DNA of 64,000 nucleotides from Sinotaia quadrata (Eukaryota > Mollusca > Gastropoda > Architaenioglossa > Viviparidae). This document shows, piece by piece, positions 57,961-64,000 of the stretch. The notes beneath the pieces are model-generated. The model ran no database searches and had not been told where the DNA came from. It saw only the letters and a list, made by a program, of their open reading frames with translations. Position 1 is the first letter of the stretch; each line of letters begins with the position of its first letter. The stretch lies in assembly GCA_028829895.1 (NCBI GenBank), contig CM054182.1, positions 34,790,879 to 34,854,878 of the forward strand, given 5' to 3'. The translations under genes and the position numbers were made by a program.

Positions 57961-58620
57961 AAAGAGAGAAGGTGGAGATAATTGGAGATAATTTTATTAA
58001 TGAAACAATGACACGGAGGAGACAACTAGCTTTGCTCCGGGGATTGGGTGGGTGGGGGTGAATGTGAAGAGAGGTGGGTGAGGTAAAAGAAAGAACGGTA
58101 TTTGAGTTACGCAATTTTCTGGCATTACCTCCGTTCTCCAACCCACTTCTGCATTAACGTTTCCTTCTTCTTTTGAAGTTTTGAAATTTGACCGCAACAA
58201 ATCTTTCTTTTGCACGAGTCCTGGTGAAGGTGGCCAAGCAGTCCTGGTAAAAGCGTGACTAATTAAACATTATTTTAAAAGATAGTTGTTTTGTCTGTAT
58301 AGTTAACTGATTTTGATTACAATTACTTTACAATATTAAAATAAATTGTATAAAATGGTGGCGTTCAAAGATTTGTGACGTCACATAGAAGGTCTGAGTT
58401 TTGTCACGAGTTGTGACGAAAGGGGAGAGGGGTAATCAAAATGGCAAAAATTGCATGACGTCATATATGTACGACCCAAAAGAGCAGAGATTACGTGGTA
58501 TTATAATAATTATACAAAAACATAAAGAGTCCGCTTTCCGGCATGGAATGTACAACAAAGAACAGAGATTACAATAATTATACAGAAATATAGTGTAGCG
58601 GTATTCATGCTAAGTACGAT
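57961..58620. other. Unique stretch with two CRE palindromes
   Basis: Perfect TGACGTCA at 58,376-58,383 and 58,456-58,463, 80 bp apart. No gene recognised. Confidence 0.4.
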
Positions 58621-58795
58621 TTGCATGCAGACGTATACAATCCATTGCACCATGTGCATGCAGACCTATACAATCCATTGCACCATGTGCATGCAGACCT
58701 ATACAATCCATTGCACCATGTGCATGCAGACGTATACAATCCATTGCACCGTGTGCATGCAGACCTACACAATCCATTGCACCATATGCACGTGG
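58621..58795. repeat. Minisatellite, 33-bp unit, about 5 copies
   Basis: GTGCATGCAGACCTATACAA plus TCCATTGCACCAT. The 11-codon unit leaves four frames open on the two strands; not considered coding. Confidence 0.95.
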
Positions 58796-58919
58796 ACGCA
58801 AAACACACACATACACATACATATATACACAAAAACACACAAGAAGATTTAATAATGAAGAAATAAAAGATAGCAACTATAAACTTTCTTTGGAATGTCG
58901 TAAACAATAAGTGCAAGAT

Positions 58920-59121
58920 ATCCTATTTATCAAGTGGCGGGCGACACTTGTGCGCTCGAAGACAAATAATTACAAAGCATTCAATGCGACTCCGCTCCTT
59001 CCGCAAGTTACAGGAACTATATTTCACACTCGCAGCGCTCCACGACTATGGCTAAATATTCTTCCTTACCTTTTTTTTAAAAAGTGCATTTTGTGATAAT
59101 AATAATAATAATAATAATAAG
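58920..59121 (+). mobile_element. Probable 3' end of a CR1/L2-like LINE
   Basis: The plus frame ending at 59,096 contains SAPRLWLNILP (59,034-59,066), preceded by a TPLLPQVTGTIFHTR segment and followed by FFKKCIL and a stop. This resembles the C-terminal tail of CR1/L2/Jockey-type reverse-transcriptase proteins, whose common form is F..AAP.LWN.LP followed by FK. The frame is followed directly by an (AAT)n tail (59,096-59,120), the kind of 3' simple-repeat tail such elements carry. The 5' part is missing, as expected for a truncated insertion. No target duplication was identified. Confidence 0.45.
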
Positions 59122-59330
59122 TACAAGAAGGAGAATACTGTATTGATATATATATAGTAGTGTGGTAGTATATTACTTACAAACATATTTGCTTGTCTTG
59201 TCTTCTCAGCCTACCATTTGTGAGTATGTGTAAGTGCACCTGTATATGCCGGTCTTCTAAACGAAATGTCTATTTATGCCAGTGTCAGAAAGCCCATGTG
59301 AACACCCGACGATCTACATTGTCGTTCACA

Positions 59331-59750
59331 AGAACCCACTTGAAAAATTCCATCTAGTACTAAGACTACCCTGGTGTCTACCATTTCATGTGAAAAGATG
59401 GTTTTAATACTAACAATACTGGTGTCCATAATTTCATGTGAAACATTAGCTCTGGTGCTAAGGCAATTGGTATCCAGGATTTCATGATAAAGTTTTAATG
59501 CTAAGACTATTCGTGTCCATCATTTCCCGTGAAAGGATAGCTCTATAATATCTTAATGTCCACTGAATGTGAAAAGTTAGCTCTATGACTTCTTGATGTC
59601 CAATGAATGTGAAAAGTTAGCTCTATGACTTCTTGATGTCCACTGAATGTGAAAAGTTAGCTCTATGACTTCTTGATGTCCACTGAATGTAAAATGTTAG
59701 CGTTAATTATATGCCTGCTGATGTACATTATTTCGTGTGAAAAGTTGGCT
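59331..59750. repeat. Minisatellite, about 40-bp unit, diverged at both ends
   Basis: Central copies (59,545-59,700) repeat TTCTTGATGTCCACTGAATG plus TGAAAAGTTAGCTCTATGAC almost perfectly. Flanking copies from 59,340 are older and variable in length. Confidence 0.9.
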
Positions 59751-59754
59751 CTAA

Positions 59755-59990
59755 TGCTAAGCCTCCTCTGTCTATTTTTCAAGTGTAAACTAGCTTGAAT
59801 AAGAAGCCTCCTGCTGTCTATATTTTCAACTGTAAACTAGCTTGAATAATAAGCCTCCTGCTGTCTATTTATTAAGTGTAAACTAACTTGAATAATAAGC
59901 CTCCTCAGTCTCTTTTTCAAGTGTAAACTAGCTTGAATAATAAGCCTCCTGCTGTCTATTTTGTAAAGTGTAAATTAACTTGAATAATAA
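59755..59990. repeat. Minisatellite, about 45-bp unit, 5 copies
   Basis: CTTGAATAATAAGCCTCCTG plus CTGTCTATTTTTCAAGTGTA and AACTAG. Confidence 0.93.
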
Positions 59991-60125
59991 TAAATCCTTG
60001 GAGTGTATTCGGCTAAGAAAGTTAGAATGCCTTGTGATGTGAAAGATTCGTTTATTCCAGATATATATTAAAGGAACAGTAATATGTCGAGCAGCGCCCA
60101 TGACGGACAGCTGCAGATTGACCGC

Positions 60126-60622
60126 CGTTCACCCTGTGCATGCCGGGCAACAGACGGAAATTATGTTTATTCAACAATCCTACGCGAAACATTCGTGCAT
60201 AGCTAGAGTTACGTCTGCAGGCAACAGACGGAAATTATGTTTATTCAACAATCCTACGCGAAACATTCGTGCACAGTTAGAGTTACGTCTGCAGGCAACA
60301 GAAGGAAATTATGTTTATGCCACAATCTTAACGGGAAACCATGCACAGCTAAGAGTTACTTTAGAAGGAAATTATGTTTATGCCACACAGTTAAGAGTTA
60401 CGTCTGCAGTTAACAGAAGGAAATTATGTTTATATGATAATCTAACGTGAAAGACATGCACAGCTAAGAGTTACGTCCGCAGCCAACAGAAGGAAATTAT
60501 GTTTATGCCACAGTCTTACACGAAAGACATGCACAGCTAAGAGTTACGTCCGCAGCCAACAGAAGGAAATTATGTTTATGCCACAGTCTTACACGAAACA
60601 CATGCACAGCTAAGAGTTAGAT
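60126..60622. repeat. Minisatellite, about 72-74-bp unit, about 7 copies with internal deletions
   Basis: GGAAATTATGTTTATGCCAC begins at 60,156, 60,230, 60,304, 60,367, 60,419, 60,492 and 60,564. Two middle copies are shortened to 63 and 52 bp. Confidence 0.95.
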
Positions 60623-61793
60623 CTACAGACAGAAGAGAGAAAATCCGTGGAATTGATGTCGGCCATGATGGGGGGCGGGGGGTGAGTGGGTGAGTAATTA
60701 TCGCGCGCACTTGCCGATGCAAACGAGTGCGGTGTAACGAGGGGCACCTTCATGCTCTGGCGGTCCCGTGCGTAGGTGGTTCGAGACCAAGTTCGATACG
60801 GCTTCCCTTTGCTGAGGAACACGGAACATTTTGGGGTGGTACTTTGTGAGAAGTGCCTCATCATAAGCCAATGGTTATTGAAACTCGATCGCCAGAAACT
60901 TGTATCCCCAACTTGTATCCCCAACAAATGTATGACAGTTTTACCTTCAGATAATTACCTCCCTTGACCTTCCAAAACTGGTATCAGTACAATTGATTAC
61001 AACCAAACCTTAGACAGTTTTACTTTAAATGAGCCTCTATGTCATGATATTATATGTAGATCTATAGATAAAAGATTTTTGTTAATAAACATACCTGCAA
61101 AAAGGTCCAAACTGGCACCGCCATTGAGAAATTTAAGGGCTTAAAGAAGACCCAGCAGAATGGGTTCCAGTTTGGGAGTACTCGCCAATATCTTAACAGG
61201 AGAGAAAGTGCATTCCGCACTCAGGCGTGTCGAGGAGATAGTGGGGATAGACTGCTGTTGGAAAAAAATGTGTCTTTGCATGTGATTCGTGTGTGTTTGT
61301 CTGTGTGGGCGCGTGGATTTATCTCTATGCACGTCTAACTGTTTATGAATAAGACTCAGTCTTTTAGTGTATGCTGGTGTTAACCGGTCTACGTTTGCAA
61401 AAATGTATAAATGCGTGTGTCCCAGTATGCATATCCATGAAAGTATGATTAAAGTGTGTCTCGGTGTGCCAGCCATACAAAAAATGCATAAAAGTGTGCA
61501 TCTAAAAGTTGTAATTTGTCTCACCAACCCACCACCCTACTTCCGTTTCTTTATTATCCAACAGTTTTGGTAATCTGACCACTTACTGGTCCCAGTAAGG
61601 TTGGGTACTCGGAAATCTACATATATATAAGAATTCAACATTACACGAACCTTGCAGAACTATTATTTATTTTCTTTGAAAATTACTAAAAGTGATATCC
61701 CTAAAATGTATTATCATATAGTTTTTGCTACTGTTAACGATTACGAAAATCTCATACAAAATTATTATTTTCTGCAATAATTGAAAAGCACCG
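60623..61793. other. Unique stretch of 1.17 kb
   Basis: A GGTTCGAGACC at about 60,778-60,788 resembles a tRNA/SINE B box, but the stem around it pairs poorly and I found no A box. A 128-codon minus frame (61141-61527) has no recognised family. Confidence 0.35.
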
Positions 61794-62590
61794 TGTGGTG
61801 CAGTAAATTTGCTTATCCCTATTTCTAGACTTAATTTTTATATAAATTATTAAATTGTCAAAGTAACTCGACCTTTGACACTCCTCATGTCAGAGTTGGA
61901 ATAAACAACCCGAGTTGAGAATATGCTAGAAATTGCTGATGCAATTCAAACAAGTTCCAAATGGATGAGTAGTTTTTATTATCCAATGGTTAAGGTTTAC
62001 GAGAACGAAACCAGCCAATGGGCTGCGATCAACAGTTTACATGTTGTAGAGAATTCTATTGTCTAATCATTTGAATATGTAGAAAAGAAGTCCGGTCAGG
62101 AAAGGCGACCATTAGCTTAATGGTGTGTTAACTGACTGATTGAGAGAGAGTGGACTTAGAAATATTTCATACATTTTGCTGTTGATATGTTATACTTGTG
62201 CTTTACGTAAAGATGTATTATGTGAGTAGACTATTATTCTATAAATCTTTGAACTAAGATGCTCGTATATAGTATGCTAAACACTTGACATTGTTTCTAG
62301 TGAATGCGCTCGTAAAATTGATATGCTGTATTTATTATGTTGTATGCATGTATCGAGCTAACAAATAGTGTTGCAAGAAACTGTAAGTTGAAATTTGAAG
62401 GTAAGAGAGAATGGAGTTAAAAATGAATAAACTGAAATTTAGAATTTGTTCCCTGATTATATTTTACAGGGAATAAGCAACCTTCCTTGTTTTACACGAA
62501 TCTCCATGTTTACTGATCATAAACCACTAAAACCCTGTTAGACATGAAGAATATCTACTACAGTGTGTAAATGTATTATACACTAATGCA
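61794..62590 (+). mobile_element. 5' part of LTR-like dispersed repeat
   Basis: It starts TGTGGTGCAGTAAATTTGCT, matching the start of the element at 50,911, and aligns with it for about 800 bp in the same orientation. Shared blocks include GAGTAGTTTTTATTATCCAA, TTGAGAATATGCTAGAAATT and TTGTAGAGAATTCTATTGT. The alignment ends at a TG microsatellite, and the 3' portion is missing. Confidence 0.8.
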
Positions 62591-62593
62591 GTC

Positions 62594-62598
<5 letters not shown>

Positions 62599-62643
<45 letters not shown>
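62599..62643. repeat. (TG)n microsatellite
   Basis: About 22 TG units, directly at the truncated end of the LTR-like fragment. Confidence 0.97.
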
Positions 62644-62650
<7 letters not shown>

Positions 62651-63000
62651 CGTGCACGCGTTGGTATACAAAAGAACAACAACACCAACGATAGGAGTAT
62701 AGTTAAACTTTTTTCTTGTAATGTACTATTATCTCATTACAGGCAAACAAAAATAATACAGTATAAAGTTAGTAAAATAACCATTCCAAAAAAGTTTGTA
62801 TATTGAAGAAAGCGATAATGGAAATTAATTTCTACATTTTCAGCTTAATACTGCTCTTATGCAAACACAAAAGCAAAAAGTAAAAACCCACTAGAAATAT
62901 TAATTTTTATAATATAGAAGTATATTGAAATAGCCTGGGGAGCCAAGAAATTCAGTGTTTCTTGTCACAATGAGTTTCGTTTCGTTTGTTATACACATTA
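62644..63000. other. Unique AT-rich stretch
   Basis: No recognised feature. Confidence 0.4.
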
Positions 63001-63260
63001 TAGTACACTCCATTTACTCCAAGGGCTTGACAATGCCTCGTGCCATTCAATATACGCCATTTACTCCAAGGGTTCGACAGATCTTCAAGTCATTTATTAT
63101 ACTCCATTTACTCCAAGGGTTCGACAGATCTTCGTCATTCATTATACTCCATTTACTCCAAGGGTTCGACAGATCTTCAAGTCATTTATTATACTCCATT
63201 TACTCCAAGGGTTCGACAGATCTTCGTCATTCATTATACTCCTTTCACTCTGAAATCGTG
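63001..63260. repeat. Minisatellite, about 45-48-bp unit, alternating subtypes
   Basis: CTCCATTTACTCCAAGGGTT plus CGACAGATCTTC is followed alternately by AAGTCATTTATTATA and GTCATTCATTATA, giving a dimeric unit of about 92 bp. Confidence 0.94.
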
Positions 63261-63610
63261 AGCATTCGTAATTCTACATTTACTCCGAGGATTTGTAATA
63301 GTTTCATTTGTTTCATTATAGTCCCTTAACTCTGAGGGCTTGACAGAGCATCATTTCACTCATTATACTTCTTTGGCTGAGGGCTGGACAGAGCATCTCA
63401 TCACTCATTATACTTCTTTGGCTGAGGGCTGGACAGAGCATTAGTATTTAACTCCGAGGGTTCGTCATAGCTTCATTTGATTCATTAATCTCCATTAACT
63501 CTGAGGGCTTGACAAAGCATTCTAAATACTTCATTTACTCCGAAGATCTATCATAGCCTCATTTCATTTGCTATTCTCCATTTATTATGATGGTTTGTTA
63601 TAGCCTCATT
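63261..63610. repeat. Degenerate continuation of the 45-bp array
   Basis: CTCYRAGGGCTTGACAGAGC, TCATTATACTTCTTTGGCTG and TTTACTCCGAGG phrases recur with decay; a 44-bp unit is duplicated at about 63,340-63,440. Confidence 0.85.
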
Positions 63611-64000
63611 TCATTTTCAACATTTTGTCTACATGGTGAGGTCAGATCTTGATTATTTTCATAACAGCCCTTTCACATTGATCTAATATAAATCGTGATC
63701 TATTTTAGGTCGTTTTCAGCTGATGCTGTTCGAGAGTTAAAAACATGTTAGGTATTTTCTAAATAAGTTGTGCAATTTTATAAACTCATCCTTGACGAAA
63801 TAATACCTACGGTTAAAGACGGCGCGTGTCACTCAGCAAGGCGCGATTAATATACACAGGATGTGGATGATGGAAGTGGGACATTCCAGAGTCAAAAGCG
63901 AAACGAAGTGTCAACCAAATATTATTTCGTTTTTGTTAAGCAATACATTTAGAGTTATCCCCTAACCTGCTGCATCAGCGGTCAATGAAGCGACACATTC
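63611..64000. other. Unique stretch to window end
   Basis: No recognised gene or element. Confidence 0.4.

Noticed and set aside
57283..58215. Serine/phenylalanine/proline-rich minus frames and charged plus frames of about 100-170 codons
   Set aside because: Artefacts of the purine-rich tract; several overlapping phases are open.
60740..60800. tRNA gene or tRNA-derived SINE at GGTTCGAGACC
   Set aside because: Only the B-box-like word fits; the T-arm stem pairs at about three of five positions and no A box or cloverleaf could be drawn.

Overview
The window looks like non-coding DNA from a metazoan nuclear genome. It has no dense gene tracks, no operons and no bacterial signals. It is AT-rich by eye and full of microsatellites (TG/CA, GA, TATC, ACTC) and of more than 50 separate minisatellite arrays with units of about 19 to 80 bp. 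The one long intact reading frame is a hAT-type transposase. This texture is typical of mollusc and some other lophotrochozoan genomes, and a gastropod is my best guess, but nothing here proves the species. I see no confident host protein-coding gene, tRNA, rRNA or CRISPR array.

Layout. From 1 to 27.8 kb, minisatellites and microsatellites alternate with short unique stretches. The longest repeat-poor stretch is 19.67-21.5 kb; it has CRE-like motifs and one good splice-donor-like site. From 27,820 to 31,230 lies a complete hAT-Charlie-type DNA transposon. It has 16-bp terminal inverted repeats differing at one base, a perfect 8-bp target duplication (TTGTAGGC) and an uninterrupted transposase of about 600 residues on the minus strand with the expected BED finger, D-D-E triad, CxxH and RW landmarks. 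From 31.2 to 50.9 kb there are more tandem arrays, a 199-bp non-autonomous hAT-like MITE at 37,951-38,149 with a perfect 8-bp duplication, and a weak candidate exon near 39.9-40.1 kb. A degenerate TG-rich array at 49.5-50.9 kb is split by a 1.5-kb LTR-like dispersed repeat (50,911-52,446) and resumes after it. Partial copies of the same repeat lie at 61.8-62.6 kb and 13.8-14.1 kb. From 54 to 64 kb there are further arrays, a 650-bp purine-only-like tract (57.3-57.96 kb) and what looks like the 3' end of a CR1/L2-like LINE (58.9-59.1 kb).

How it fits together. The window records tandem-repeat expansion and transposon insertion rather than a working gene cluster. The hAT element is the only self-contained functional unit. 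Its transposase could act on its own ends, and similar enzymes could have moved the small MITE. Many apparent open frames run through minisatellites whose unit is a multiple of three or simply lacks stops, and I treat these as artefacts. Features of possible regulatory interest are seven perfect TGACGTCA palindromes, a 50-bp array carrying TGAGTCA-plus-ACGTCA composites, and a 30-bp array built around TCTCGCGAGA.
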